Source: RGIG5612 sp963589005 (GTDB lineage: Bacteria > Bacillota > Clostridia > Lachnospirales > Lachnospiraceae). From it: DNA of 64,000 bases. Shown here piece by piece: positions 34,296 through 44,341 of the stretch. Position 1 is the first letter of the stretch. Each line of letters starts with the position of its first letter. The stretch spans positions 57,575 through 121,574 of the forward strand of contig CAVAJR010000003.1 in NCBI GenBank assembly GCA_963589005.1, read 5' to 3'. A program made the position numbers and the translations under genes. The notes under the pieces are model-generated. The model did not search any database, was not told the origin of the DNA, and saw nothing but the letters and a program-made list of their open reading frames with translations.

Positions 34296-35417
34296 ATGAA
34301 GAAAAAACTTTTAGCAGTTTTACTTTCATCAACACTTGCTGCTTCTATGTTAGCAGCTGGGGCAGTTTCAGCATCAGAGGATTCCAGCAGAATTTTGGGT
34401 AATGGCGACCTTGTAAAGCTTGGTGTTGAGATTTATGACACAACAGATGATCAGTGGCTTGCATTCCAGTCATATCTTGACTATCTTGCAGATTCATTTG
34501 ACAATCTGGAGTTTGTATATTCAGAGTCATTAGCAGATGCAGATGCAGAGCTTTCATTTATTGACTCATGCGCAGCTGCAGGATGCAATGGTATTATCGG
34601 ATATTACAATATTGCTGAAGAAGCAGCAGTTGAGGAATGTATTTCTCAGGGAATGTACTATTACGGTACAAACAGTATTTATGACAAGTTTGCAGATAAT
34701 GAGATGTATGTAGGTACATATGATTTCGTTTCTGATGTAGAAGGCGCAAATGGCGACTACCTGGGCGGATATTATATGGCTACAGGTCTGGCTGAATCAG
34801 GTGTTAAGCATACATTCTACTGCTCAGGCGGTTACGGAATGAACATCCCGATGTTCGTTGATCGTTACAATGGCTTCTGTGACGGCATTAAGGCTGCTCA
34901 GGAAGAGGGATATGAGATCGCATTTGATCCTGCAACTGACCTTGTTGACGGATGGCCGGATGCTGACGGATTTGCTCAGAATGTAGCTAATATGCTTGCA
35001 GGTGATTATGACGGTGCAGCTTGCGCATTCAACTGTGCAGCATTATTCCAGCCTATCGAAACAGCCGGCAAGTCAGATTCTATCAAGCTTGCTACGATCG
35101 GTGAAGTTTGTGATACATACAGCTTCGCAGTTGCATCAGGCGAAGTTGCAGTAGTTGTTTATGACTGTGAAGAGATCGTATTTGCAAATGCAGTAGTTTT
35201 ACTTGCAAATGCTATCCAGGGCAATGGACAGGGTGCTTTCAGATGCCTTACAAATCGTTGGGTTGTTGAAGATGAAGAAACATACAACGCTATCCTTAAT
35301 TTCCACAATGAAGGAAACTTCTATGTAACAGCTGAGGATGTTAACTCACTGATGGGAGCTGACAATCAGACAGTTATTGATTTCTATTCAAGCCTTACAC
35401 TTGATTCTATCAAATAA
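34296..35417 (+). CDS. Sugar ABC transporter substrate-binding protein 2
   Basis: A 373-residue secreted protein with a signal peptide (MKKKLLAVLLSSTLAASMLA..VSA) and no lipobox Cys. The mature part has a periplasmic-binding-protein alternation of alpha/beta segments and is rich in Asp and Glu. It is only distantly similar to binding protein 1. AGGAGGGT precedes the ATG. The operon position between two permeases fixes its role; the ligand is unknown. Confidence 0.82.
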   Translation: MKKKLLAVLLSSTLAASMLAAGAVSASEDSSRILGNGDLVKLGVEIYDTTDDQWLAFQSYLDYLADSFDNLEFVYSESLADADAELSFIDSCAAAGCNGIIGYYNIAEEAAVEECISQGMYYYGTNSIYDKFADNEMYVGTYDFVSDVEGANGDYLGGYYMATGLAESGVKHTFYCSGGYGMNIPMFVDRYNGFCDGIKAAQEEGYEIAFDPATDLVDGWPDADGFAQNVANMLAGDYDGAACAFNCAALFQPIETAGKSDSIKLATIGEVCDTYSFAVASGEVAVVVYDCEEIVFANAVVLLANAIQGNGQGAFRCLTNRWVVEDEETYNAILNFHNEGNFYVTAEDVNSLMGADNQTVIDFYSSLTLDSIK

Positions 35418-35433
35418 TTTATAAAATAATCCT

Positions 35434-35458
35434 GCCTGCCGGGGCTTGCCCGGCAGGC
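35434..35458 (+). terminator. Intercistronic hairpin after binding protein 2
   Basis: Perfect 10-base GC-rich stem GCCTGCCGGG / CCCGGCAGGC with a 5-base loop and no T-run, placed 17 bases after the stop. Mirrors the hairpin after binding protein 1, suggesting differential expression of the binding protein. Confidence 0.65.
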
Positions 35459-35492
35459 GACGCTTGAAATTATTCTAAAGAGGGTCGTTCGT

Positions 35493-36509
35493 ATGAATAA
35501 AGGTCAAAAGATTTTAAAAAATATCGGAATGAGTCTTGTGATTCCTGCAGCTGTATATCTGTTCTTCTTTGTGCTGACCAGGGCATTGGGAATAGACGGA
35601 TTCGGTGTTGGCGTGGATATGCAGACGATTATATTCGTAGCAATCTATAATTCGCTTATTGCCATGGCCATGGCAATAAACCTGACCAACGGCCGCTTCG
35701 ATTTTGCAGTTGGTGCAACAATGGTTCTTTCCATTATCATTTCTGGAAATATAGTTAAGGACCTTAACCTGGGTGTAATACCATTCGTGATCATTACAAT
35801 GGCTGCGGGAGCACTTATCGGACTGGTATCAGGTCTGGTATATGTACTTCTTAAATTGCCGCCGATGGTCGTTTCACTTGGACTTGCCATGCTCTATGAG
35901 GCAGCTGGATTCATCATTAAGAAGGCAAACGGAATAAAGCTCATCGGATACAACCATCTCTTAAAATTTGCCAATCCGCCATGGTCCGTTGTTTTGATCA
36001 TTGCGGTTCTCATAATAATGGTAATTATCTGGGACTTTACACAGTTTGGTTATGAGCGTGAAGCATTAGGAAGCGGACAGAAGATCGCAACGGATGTTGG
36101 AGTTAATGAAAAGAAGAATGCAGTTATCTGTTATGTGATAGCAGGAGTGCTGCTGTCCCTTGCGATGCTGGTTTATATCAGCAAATACGGCGCTGTAACT
36201 CCGAGTACCGGACTTTCAAGTTCCTCATATTTTATGACAGCCTTTCTCCCGATGTTTATAGGAGGAGTTATTGCCAAATACAGTTCACGCCCGATCGCTA
36301 TCTTCATAGGTGCCTTTACACAGGGAATCATATCCTCCGGATTGGTTAAGTTGGGAGCAAGCAACTCAACATTAACTGTAGTTAACGGTGCGATAGTAAT
36401 GGTATTCCTTATTTATACTTCTAACAGCTACAAGCTTGTTGAAGCTAAGATGTTTAAAGAAAAACTTGCCAAAGCTAAGGCAAACAGATCAGAAAAGAGC
36501 GCGTCCTAA
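35493..36509 (+). CDS. Sugar ABC transporter permease 3
   Basis: A 338-residue BPD_transp_2 permease, clearly different from permease 2. It has about ten helices, TNGRFDFAVGATMVLS near the front, and GVNEKKNAVICYVIAG in the cytoplasmic coupling region. It lacks the GGxxxSGG segment near the end and instead reads FLPMFIGGVIAKYSSRP. AGAGGGT precedes the ATG. Last gene of the second importer. Confidence 0.9.
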   Translation: MNKGQKILKNIGMSLVIPAAVYLFFFVLTRALGIDGFGVGVDMQTIIFVAIYNSLIAMAMAINLTNGRFDFAVGATMVLSIIISGNIVKDLNLGVIPFVIITMAAGALIGLVSGLVYVLLKLPPMVVSLGLAMLYEAAGFIIKKANGIKLIGYNHLLKFANPPWSVVLIIAVLIIMVIIWDFTQFGYEREALGSGQKIATDVGVNEKKNAVICYVIAGVLLSLAMLVYISKYGAVTPSTGLSSSSYFMTAFLPMFIGGVIAKYSSRPIAIFIGAFTQGIISSGLVKLGASNSTLTVVNGAIVMVFLIYTSNSYKLVEAKMFKEKLAKAKANRSEKSAS

Positions 36510-36554
36510 GGGTACAGAAAAACCCTCTTTATAATATTTTCAAGCAAAAGTTAC

Positions 36555-36582
36555 GGACGCTGTTGTTGCAGCGTCCATTTTT
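36555..36582 (+). terminator. Terminator of the second importer operon
   Basis: GGACGCTG / CAGCGTCC stem (36555-36562 / 36569-36576), 6-base loop, then ATTTTTACG. Confidence 0.8.
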
Positions 36583-36695
36583 ACGCAAATTAACAAGTAT
36601 GATCCTGGTATTTTGCGAAATAAGCAGAGGCCAAGGCGATAAATGATCTGCAGTGTATATAGATGCAGACCAAATTAAATAAAATGAGGTTAGAA

Positions 36696-39440
36696 ATGGC
36701 AGCTTCAACTCTGAAAATAATAAATGCTGATGTTGACGGACTAATTAGTGCAATAGGTATAGATAATCCCAGACCTACGTTTCATTATGCTGTAAGTGCA
36801 TTTGAAAATGACAAGAAGATTTCAGCTCATCAGGTTTTGGTAATGAAGGGTCAGATATGTGACAGTGAAGATGCCAGACTGATCTGGGATTCAGGAAGAA
36901 TCTCATATGAGCACAGCAATTATATACAGTATAGCGGCACCGCATTAGAGCCAAAGACATCATATTATGCTGTATTTCATGTATGGGATGAGAATGACGT
37001 CGATGCAGAACCTGTGTCAGTTTCGTTTGAAACAGGGTTTATGGGAAGCTCATGGATAGGAAAATGGATAGAGCCGGAGCAGGAAAATGCCGAAGAAGAA
37101 GAAACACTCAGCTTTTTTGAAATGCTTGTTCCGAATCCTAAATTCTGGGGAGGAGAAGCCAGATTAAAAGAGTGCAGGCAGCTGCGAAAAAGCATAGAAA
37201 TAAAAAAGCCTGTAAAGAAAGCACGGATTTATGCCTCCGCTCATGGAGTTTATAACCTGTATATAAATGGTATAAAACAGTCACAGCGACGCTTGGCTCC
37301 GGAAAATTCCTCCTATCAATCTATAATTTATTACCAGACATATGATGTTACGGAGGCATTTGCCGTAGGAGAAAATATAATAGCGGCGATATTGGGAGAC
37401 GGCTGGTGGATCGGAAGATTAGGCATGCCGGGAGACAGCTGCAATTATGGCAATCGACTGGGATTTATAATGCAGCTGGATATTACATATGAAGATGGAT
37501 CCGTGGAGACATTTGCTTCTGACGAGAGTTTCGTATCATCAGGCTCTTATATCAGATATTCTGATCTGTATATAGGCGAATGTCAGGATCTTACTATAAA
37601 GGATGATAGCTGGATGAAGCCGGGAACGCTGAAGGGCGAATGGACAGCATGTATTGTATGCGGCAGCACAGCAGATGAACAGATTGTGGGCACTTCAGGA
37701 TTGGTGGCTCAGCCGCTTGATCCGATATGCGTGACAGATGTATTAGAGGCACAGGATATATTTAGTACGCCGGCAGGAGAACTTGTAATTGACTTCGGGC
37801 AGGTGATCGCTGGCATACTTCATATACATGTAAGGGGCAAAACCGGGCAGAGGGCTTGCTTCGAGCATGGAGAGGTACTAAATAAAGACGGCTCTTATGT
37901 AAATAACATCTTGGGGCGCAATAAGGATCAGAAGGATGTACTTATATGCAAGGAGGGTGAGAATATCTTCGAGCCGATGTTTACATATCATGGTTTCAGA
38001 TATGTAAGAGTTACAGGCTTGGATCGTGCAGACATAATATCCGTTCAGGCATATGCAATGGGCAGCAAAATAAATGAAATCGGATATTTTTCATGTTCTG
38101 ATGAGACACTCAATCAATTGCAGCATAATATCATATGGTCTACTAAGGCTAATATGTTCAGTGTGCCGACAGACTGCCCGCAGAGGGAGAAGCTGGGATG
38201 GACCGGTGATATCCAGGTTTATGCCAGAACAGGAACATTTAATTATGATCTGAGGAGCTTTCTTAAGGCGTGGCTTATGAACATGCGTGCAGAGCAAACT
38301 TCAGATGGCGAGATTCCGGTGGTGGTTCCTAATCCGAGTAAGCAGGAACGTACACAGAGGGCAATGAGCGGAGGATCTAATTCCTCCGCTGTATGGGGCG
38401 ATGCCTGCGTACTCGTGCCATGGTATCTGTATGATGCATATGGAGATATCACAGTTCTGGAAGAAAACTATGAAATGATGCGCAGGTGGATGGGTTATAT
38501 CAAGGAAAATTGTGAACTTAAGCCTGAAGGGTATGCCCATTTTACGCCTGAGCAAAAGGCCAGAAATCCATATCTGTGGACGAAGCAATATCATTTCGGG
38601 GACTGGCTGGTTCCATCCTTAAGGTCTCTTCCGGACGGTGTTCAGAAGGGAACAGAGGAGACAGCTGCAGTTGTGGGAAGTGCATATTATGCATTTACAG
38701 CCGGTTATTATGCCAAGGTATGCTACGCCCTGGGCAAGAATGACGAGGCTCTGAAATACGAACAGCTAATACCTAAGATCCAAAATGCGGTAAGAGAGGA
38801 ATTCGTCGCAGATGACGGAACCGTGAACCACAGCAGCCTGCAGGGCTTATATGTCATAATATTGCGCTGCGGCATAGTGCATGGAGAATTAAAGAAAAAG
38901 GTATTAGATAAATTAATATCACTGATTGAGGAGAATGCATATTGTCTTGATACAGGATTTTCATCAGTTTCATATTTATTGGATGTTCTGGCGGAAAATG
39001 GCAGAAGTGATATTGCATATAAGATGCTGTATCAGACGAAGGCTCCCGGCTGGTTGTATATGGTTAAAAAGGGTGCCACAACTATGTGGGAGAATTGGCT
39101 TGCAATACTTCCGGACGGAAGTGTAACTGATTCGTCATACAACCATTATGCATTCGGATGTGTGGGAGATTTCATCTACCGCCATATAGGAGGAATTCAG
39201 AAGGCTGCACCGGGATATGAGAAGATCAGGTTTGCACCGGATCTTAACTGCGGTCTGACAAGCAGCAAATGCAGCATAATGACGCCTTTCGGGCTGGCTG
39301 CACTTGAATGGAACAAAACAGGTGAAGGATATGAGATACGAGGACAGGTGCCTGTGGGAACGAGTGCCTGCCTGGAGGTTGGTGGCATGAAGGTCGAGCT
39401 GACGAGCGGATCATTTGTGCAATATGTTCATGAACAATAA
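36696..39440 (+). CDS. Alpha-L-rhamnosidase, GH78 (second copy)
   Basis: A 914-residue GH78 enzyme, diverged from the copy at 7841. N-terminal fibronectin-like domain, beta-sandwich with LYINGIKQS and ILGDGWWIGRLG, (alpha/alpha)6 barrel with catalytic motif DCPQREKLGW, KGATTMWENW, then a beta domain. No signal peptide. It shares the barrel motifs of the first GH78 but lacks its helical C-terminal tail, so the substrates probably differ. ATG 36696 follows TGAGGTTAG; an upstream ATG at 36663 has no site. It heads the gene run that ends with rhaBAD, consistent with rhamnose release followed by catabolism. Confidence 0.94.
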   Translation: MAASTLKIINADVDGLISAIGIDNPRPTFHYAVSAFENDKKISAHQVLVMKGQICDSEDARLIWDSGRISYEHSNYIQYSGTALEPKTSYYAVFHVWDENDVDAEPVSVSFETGFMGSSWIGKWIEPEQENAEEEETLSFFEMLVPNPKFWGGEARLKECRQLRKSIEIKKPVKKARIYASAHGVYNLYINGIKQSQRRLAPENSSYQSIIYYQTYDVTEAFAVGENIIAAILGDGWWIGRLGMPGDSCNYGNRLGFIMQLDITYEDGSVETFASDESFVSSGSYIRYSDLYIGECQDLTIKDDSWMKPGTLKGEWTACIVCGSTADEQIVGTSGLVAQPLDPICVTDVLEAQDIFSTPAGELVIDFGQVIAGILHIHVRGKTGQRACFEHGEVLNKDGSYVNNILGRNKDQKDVLICKEGENIFEPMFTYHGFRYVRVTGLDRADIISVQAYAMGSKINEIGYFSCSDETLNQLQHNIIWSTKANMFSVPTDCPQREKLGWTGDIQVYARTGTFNYDLRSFLKAWLMNMRAEQTSDGEIPVVVPNPSKQERTQRAMSGGSNSSAVWGDACVLVPWYLYDAYGDITVLEENYEMMRRWMGYIKENCELKPEGYAHFTPEQKARNPYLWTKQYHFGDWLVPSLRSLPDGVQKGTEETAAVVGSAYYAFTAGYYAKVCYALGKNDEALKYEQLIPKIQNAVREEFVADDGTVNHSSLQGLYVIILRCGIVHGELKKKVLDKLISLIEENAYCLDTGFSSVSYLLDVLAENGRSDIAYKMLYQTKAPGWLYMVKKGATTMWENWLAILPDGSVTDSSYNHYAFGCVGDFIYRHIGGIQKAAPGYEKIRFAPDLNCGLTSSKCSIMTPFGLAALEWNKTGEGYEIRGQVPVGTSACLEVGGMKVELTSGSFVQYVHEQ

Positions 39441-39483
39441 GACTCAGACTGTAAAGCAGTACATTTATTGAAATCTAGTTTAT

Positions 39484-39564
39484 GCGTGCCGTAAACCTCG
39501 GCATGCAGCCATGGTTTGAAAACATCTGCACTGCTTTTTACAGTGGCAGTTCCATCCCGGTATG
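39484..39564 (+). repeat. Structured intercistronic repeat, copy R3
   Basis: Contains the conserved GTAAACCTCGGCATGCAGCC and terminal ATCCCGGTA. The inner hairpin is shifted: CTGCACTG pairs with CAGTGGCAG around CTTTTTA (39527-39549). It starts 43 bases after the GH78 stop and lies upstream of the GH43 gene. Confidence 0.65.
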
Positions 39565-39637
39565 AAGATGAATTCAGTGTATGCCGCAGACACTATTATT
39601 GTTCATCAGGGACAATATAGGCGAGAAAGGATTAGTA

Positions 39638-40549
39638 ATGAGACGAGAAGATATTAACATACGAGATCCATATGTTCTTCCGGATAATGGAAAATATTAT
39701 ATATACGGAACACGCAGCAGCACTTGCTGGGGGATGGCAGATGGATTTGATGTATATGTGAGCGATGATCTTGAGGAATTCCAGGGGCCTATAGAAATAT
39801 TCAAGAGACCTGATGGCTTCTTTGCTAATTCTAATTTCTGGGCTCCGGAATGTTACAAGATAGCAGGCAGGTATTATCTGCTTACAACATTAGGCGCAGA
39901 CAGCGGATGGAAGAAAGGAATATTTTTGATGGTTTCAGACGCTCCGACAGGCCCGTTTGAGATGTATTCTGATAAGCTGACACCTGAGAACTGGACATGC
40001 ATAGACGGAACATTGTGGCTGGAAGGAGGCAGGACATATCTTATTTATTCGCATTCATTTGAGGATGTGCTGGACCCTGACTGTGATACAGCTTCTTATG
40101 ACGGTGAATATGTAATGCAGGAATTGTCTGCTGACATGAGAAATACCATCTCGCCGCCTAAAGTAATATTAAAGGCTAGGGATTATGCCTGGGCGAAACC
40201 ATTTCCGTATGCCAAAGAAGAGTTTGGCGTTGACGGAGATGTGTATTTTTCTGACGGTCCATGCTTTATGAAGATGAGTGACGGCAGATTATATATGATA
40301 AGTTCCACATGGAGTACAGCCGGATATGCAGTTGGAGTGGCATCTTCTGACAATGGTATTCAAGGACCGTGGGTATTGCAAGAGGAACCTCTGTATCCTG
40401 AAAACGGAGGACATGGAATGTTCTTTCGCGATAAGAATGGGGATGTTATCTTCACGCTTCATTATCCAAATGACAAATATCAGGAGCACCCTGTATTTTA
40501 CAGGATCAAATTAGAAAACGGACGTCTGATATTAGGTCAGCAAATATAA
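39638..40549 (+). CDS. Glycoside hydrolase family 43 protein
   Basis: A 303-residue five-bladed beta-propeller of GH43 type, a family of arabinofuranosidases, xylosidases and related enzymes. Likely base in INIRDPYVLP (Asp10) and pKa-tuning Asp in IDGTLW (Asp123). The acid position reads SDGP (Asp206), where many members have EGP. WAPECYK is the usual third-blade motif. No signal peptide. ATG 39638 follows GAAAGGATT. Likely removes arabinose or xylose side groups inside the cell (family-level inference). Confidence 0.83.
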   Translation: MRREDINIRDPYVLPDNGKYYIYGTRSSTCWGMADGFDVYVSDDLEEFQGPIEIFKRPDGFFANSNFWAPECYKIAGRYYLLTTLGADSGWKKGIFLMVSDAPTGPFEMYSDKLTPENWTCIDGTLWLEGGRTYLIYSHSFEDVLDPDCDTASYDGEYVMQELSADMRNTISPPKVILKARDYAWAKPFPYAKEEFGVDGDVYFSDGPCFMKMSDGRLYMISSTWSTAGYAVGVASSDNGIQGPWVLQEEPLYPENGGHGMFFRDKNGDVIFTLHYPNDKYQEHPVFYRIKLENGRLILGQQI

Positions 40550-40649
40550 ACATATAACAGACATGGCTGTATCACGATGCAGGTATAAATGTGAATTGTC
40601 AGCTGCAGCTGTATATTTCAAATTAAAAAACGAAAGGGGTTTTCGACAT

Positions 40650-41819
40650 ATGAAAGCAGTATATATCCCGGTTGGTGCGACCGGACATATTTTAGCATCC
40701 TTGCCTATGATAGGTGAATTGGTTAGGAAAGGCGTGGAGGTTACTTATTTTGCACCTGATGCATTCAGAGAACAGGTTGAAAAATCCGGAGCAAGATTCA
40801 GATCATTTCCTGACGTTCAGGGCGGAGAGAGTGTTGATGCAGGAGAGGATTTCCTTGCAGGCATTCCACTGGTATTTCTTGGAATGGCTATTGGTGTAAT
40901 TGATACAATAATGGAAGAACTGCAGGAAAATATGCCGGATGTAATTATAGCAGATGAGTTGGCATTAGCAGGACGACTGGCTGCATCTAAGCTTAATTTG
41001 CCGCTTGTTATGATGTATACAAGCTATGCAGCAAATGAACATTTCTCCATCAGCCGTTTCTGGCCTGTATATCCGGATACTCATCCTGCCAGGGCCAAGG
41101 CATTACAGATTGCAAGAGAGCTGCAGGAAAAATATGGCGGCAAGCTGCTGGATGTATATGAAATATTTGAAGGCAAGGGAGACTTTAATATTATTACACA
41201 GCCTAGAAGTTTTCATCCTGCGGGAGATTCATTTTCAGAGGACTTCTTCTTCGCAGGAGCACAGATAGCACCAAGGGCAGGAGACGGCACATGGCAGGCA
41301 CCTGATAACGGCAAGCCATTGCTGTATACATCATTAGGCTCACTTTTTAATAATTGGCCTGAGTTCTATCAGATGCTGTTCCCTGTTGTAAAGGATATGG
41401 ATATAAATGTACTGTGTTCGTTGGGCAATACTCTTAAACCGGAAGACTTAGGTGATATTCCTGCAAATGTTCAGGTAATGGCATTTACACCGCAATTGGA
41501 AGTTCTGGAAAAGGCGGATTATTTCATTACACATGCAGGTACAGGCAGTGTCATGGAAGCCCTGTACTATGGTGTAGCGTGCATATGTATTCCGCAAATG
41601 GATGAACAGGTATTTACAGCAGGACGCATGCTGGAGCTGGGACTTACGAGCAAGGTATTAAAAAAGCCGGAAGTTACAGAAGAGACATTAAGAGCTGCTC
41701 TGACAGAATTGCTCAATAACCCTATTTATAAGGAAAATGCTCAGAAAATGTCTGATGAGATGCATGAATATGGCGGCTGCGAACGTGCGGCACAGGCTGT
41801 TATCGACTATGTGGGATAA
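40650..41819 (+). CDS. GT1-type glycosyltransferase (UGT / macrolide glycosyltransferase-like)
   Basis: A 389-residue GT-B protein. The N-terminal acceptor domain begins with a GATGHILASLPMIGEL loop. The C-terminal domain has LYTSLGSLF, FTPQLEVLEKADYFITHAGTGSVMEAL (the UDP-sugar signature, in two halves) and IPQMDEQ. Such enzymes attach sugars to small hydrophobic acceptors such as flavonoids or macrolides. It is soluble, without TM segments. ATG 40650 lies 9 bases after AAAGGGG. Its place among glycosidases is unusual: it could glycosylate released aglycones to detoxify them (inference). The GH2 gene starts 20 bases downstream. Confidence 0.87.
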   Translation: MKAVYIPVGATGHILASLPMIGELVRKGVEVTYFAPDAFREQVEKSGARFRSFPDVQGGESVDAGEDFLAGIPLVFLGMAIGVIDTIMEELQENMPDVIIADELALAGRLAASKLNLPLVMMYTSYAANEHFSISRFWPVYPDTHPARAKALQIARELQEKYGGKLLDVYEIFEGKGDFNIITQPRSFHPAGDSFSEDFFFAGAQIAPRAGDGTWQAPDNGKPLLYTSLGSLFNNWPEFYQMLFPVVKDMDINVLCSLGNTLKPEDLGDIPANVQVMAFTPQLEVLEKADYFITHAGTGSVMEALYYGVACICIPQMDEQVFTAGRMLELGLTSKVLKKPEVTEETLRAALTELLNNPIYKENAQKMSDEMHEYGGCERAAQAVIDYVG

Positions 41820-41839
41820 GATCCCCGGAGATTATAGAA

Positions 41840-44272
41840 ATGAATATACAAAAGTGGAATAACGATTGGTATTTCTGGGACAGCATGGATTCATTTGCCT
41901 TGGTATGGGAGGTTCCGGCAGATGCGAAGAAGATAGATCTGCCTCATGATGCCATGCTGCTTAAGGCAGCATATAAAGACAGCAGAAATGGGGCCGTAAC
42001 AGGCTTTCGTGACGGCGGTGTGTACTCGTATGCCAAATTTATTGATGTCAGCGATAATGACAGAGAACGCAGCCTGATGCTTAAGTTCGAAGGCATATAC
42101 ATGAATGCCATGATCTATGTTAATGGTCAGCTTGCAGCTAAGAATATGTTTGGATATACAGATACATACGTGGAGCTTAATGATTTCCTCAAATACGGTG
42201 CACGTAATGAGATACGTGTACAGGTCAGAAATAACGGCATGACAAACAGCCGCTGGTATACAGGCTCCGGCATATACAGAGATGTTTACCTGCTTAATGG
42301 CTCGTTATGCCATATTATTCCAGAGGGCGTACAAGTCGAGTGCGAAGAGTATGAAGCGGATTATGCGCAAATGCATATCAGAACAGAAATTACAAATAAG
42401 ATGCTTGTTCCGGTAAATGCCCGTTTGCTGACTGAGATCTATGACACTGAGGGCAGATTGGCTGCATCAGAAAATGTGCCGATCACAATGTTCTCATCAG
42501 AGGAAAGGACAGTACATCAGAGATTATTAGTTTCAGAGCCTTCATTATGGTCAGCCGAGACACCTGTTATGTATACATGTAAGTCAACACTGCTGATCGA
42601 TGATTCGGCTGCGGATATGAATGAGACAACATTCGGTATTCGCAAGATCTCACTTGATGCCAGAAGAGGACTGAGAGTTAATGGCAGGACAGTTAATCTA
42701 AGGGGTACTTGTATTCATCACGACAGCGGAATATTAGGAGCAGCAACCTATGAGGATGCTGTATATCGCCAGGTAGGAAGACTTAAAGAAGCCGGATTTA
42801 ATGCCATCCGTATGTCGCATCATCCTATGGCTCCTGTAATGCTTCGTGCGTGTGACGAACTGGGAATGTACGTAATGGATGAAGCATTTGACATGTGGAA
42901 CCGCTGCAAATCAGATCTTGATTATGGTCTGTATTTCAACGAATGGTGGACTAAAGACGTAGCTGCAATGGTACGTAAGGATTATAATCATCCATGTGTT
43001 CTGATGTATTCCATAGGCAATGAGATCTCAGAAATAGGAAGTGATCAGGGATCTAAGGTCGCCTCTGATATAAGTAATTTTATCAGAAATATTGATAAAA
43101 CTCGTTTTGTGCTTGCCTCGATCAATGGCATATTTGCTGCCGGTGACAGCATAGCGCAATTAACAGAAGATGTGCTGAAAGACAAAGCTAAAGATGATTC
43201 TGCATCCGGTAATGTTAATAATTTCATGGCACTTCTGGGGCAGTATCAGGATGAATTCGTAAGGCATCCGATCATAAGTCAGCGGCTTAAGAAGGCAGGT
43301 ACGGCTCTTGATCTTATTGGATATAATTACATGACGGGTCGGTATGAAACAGACGGTCAGATGTATCCAAACCGCGTTATAGTAGGCAGTGAGACATATC
43401 CGCAATCCCTTGCAAGAAATTGGGAACTTGTGGAGAGGCTGCCATATCTGATAGGAGATTTCGTCTGGACAGGATGGGATTATATTGGCGAGGCAGGCAT
43501 AGGCTTGTGCGGATATCCGGGCGAGACGGGAGGATTTGCAGCAGGATTTCCTACCCAGCTGGGATATGTAGGAGATATAGACATAACCGGCTTCAGACGG
43601 CCGACATCCTATTATCATGAGATAGTATATGGCTACAGAAAGACACCGTATATTGCGGTGCAGAAGCCTGATAAATATGGTCAGCCTGCATTTTTCACGC
43701 CATGGACATTTACAGATGCTGTAGGCACCTGGACATGGCATGGATATGAGGGCAAGCCGATTATTGTCGAGGTATATTCTGACGGAGATGAGGCTGAGCT
43801 TCTTATCAATGATCATTCATGCGGCAGGAGGTCGGCAGGCAGGTCAGTAGGATTTGTAACTAAGTTCGATACCATATATGAGCCGGGAACCATAACAGCG
43901 ATCACATACGAAAATGGCATTGAGACAGGCAGATATTCACTTGCCAGCGCAGGTACAGCAAGAAATATTCAGATTGAAAAAGAAGATACATATGCTAATG
44001 AGCTTATCTATGTTGATATATCTGTCACAGATGATAATAATCAGGTCGTAACCGACAGCGATATGACCATTACTGTCGAGACGCAAGGCGATGCTGTTAT
44101 GTTGGGACTGGGAAGTGCAGACCCGAAACCAAAATACAATTATATCGGAAATGTAACAGATACATTCTATGGACGTGCGCAGCTTGTTTTAAAGAAGAAA
44201 TGTAAGTCCGGCGAGGTAACGTTAAAAATTAACAGTGCGGCAATAAATGCCTGTGAAAAAATCGAATTCTAG
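41840..44272 (+). CDS. Glycoside hydrolase family 2 protein (beta-galactosidase-like)
   Basis: An 810-residue GH2 enzyme: N-terminal jelly roll, Ig-like domain, TIM barrel, and two C-terminal beta domains. Acid/base Glu395 lies in SIGNEISE and nucleophile Glu518 in GSETYPQS. RGTCIHHDSGILG and RMSHHPM are standard barrel motifs. No signal peptide. The family covers beta-galactosidases, glucuronidases and mannosidases; the exact sugar is unclear. CGGAGATT lies before the ATG. It is part of the same run as the GT1 gene upstream and the MBL-fold gene downstream; a GCGGCC-GTT-GGCCGC hairpin (44290-44304) sits after its stop. Confidence 0.93.
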   Translation: MNIQKWNNDWYFWDSMDSFALVWEVPADAKKIDLPHDAMLLKAAYKDSRNGAVTGFRDGGVYSYAKFIDVSDNDRERSLMLKFEGIYMNAMIYVNGQLAAKNMFGYTDTYVELNDFLKYGARNEIRVQVRNNGMTNSRWYTGSGIYRDVYLLNGSLCHIIPEGVQVECEEYEADYAQMHIRTEITNKMLVPVNARLLTEIYDTEGRLAASENVPITMFSSEERTVHQRLLVSEPSLWSAETPVMYTCKSTLLIDDSAADMNETTFGIRKISLDARRGLRVNGRTVNLRGTCIHHDSGILGAATYEDAVYRQVGRLKEAGFNAIRMSHHPMAPVMLRACDELGMYVMDEAFDMWNRCKSDLDYGLYFNEWWTKDVAAMVRKDYNHPCVLMYSIGNEISEIGSDQGSKVASDISNFIRNIDKTRFVLASINGIFAAGDSIAQLTEDVLKDKAKDDSASGNVNNFMALLGQYQDEFVRHPIISQRLKKAGTALDLIGYNYMTGRYETDGQMYPNRVIVGSETYPQSLARNWELVERLPYLIGDFVWTGWDYIGEAGIGLCGYPGETGGFAAGFPTQLGYVGDIDITGFRRPTSYYHEIVYGYRKTPYIAVQKPDKYGQPAFFTPWTFTDAVGTWTWHGYEGKPIIVEVYSDGDEAELLINDHSCGRRSAGRSVGFVTKFDTIYEPGTITAITYENGIETGRYSLASAGTARNIQIEKEDTYANELIYVDISVTDDNNQVVTDSDMTITVETQGDAVMLGLGSADPKPKYNYIGNVTDTFYGRAQLVLKKKCKSGEVTLKINSAAINACEKIEF

Positions 44273-44341
44273 GTAAATAAGCAAGAATCGCGGCCGTTGG
44301 CCGCTGCAAGAAGAATTTTAAATACTAAGGAGAGACTGAAT

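Noticed and set aside
43160..43816. A 218-codon minus-strand frame inside the GH2 gene
   Set aside because: Entirely antisense to conserved GH2 catalytic regions; no family match and no ribosome site.
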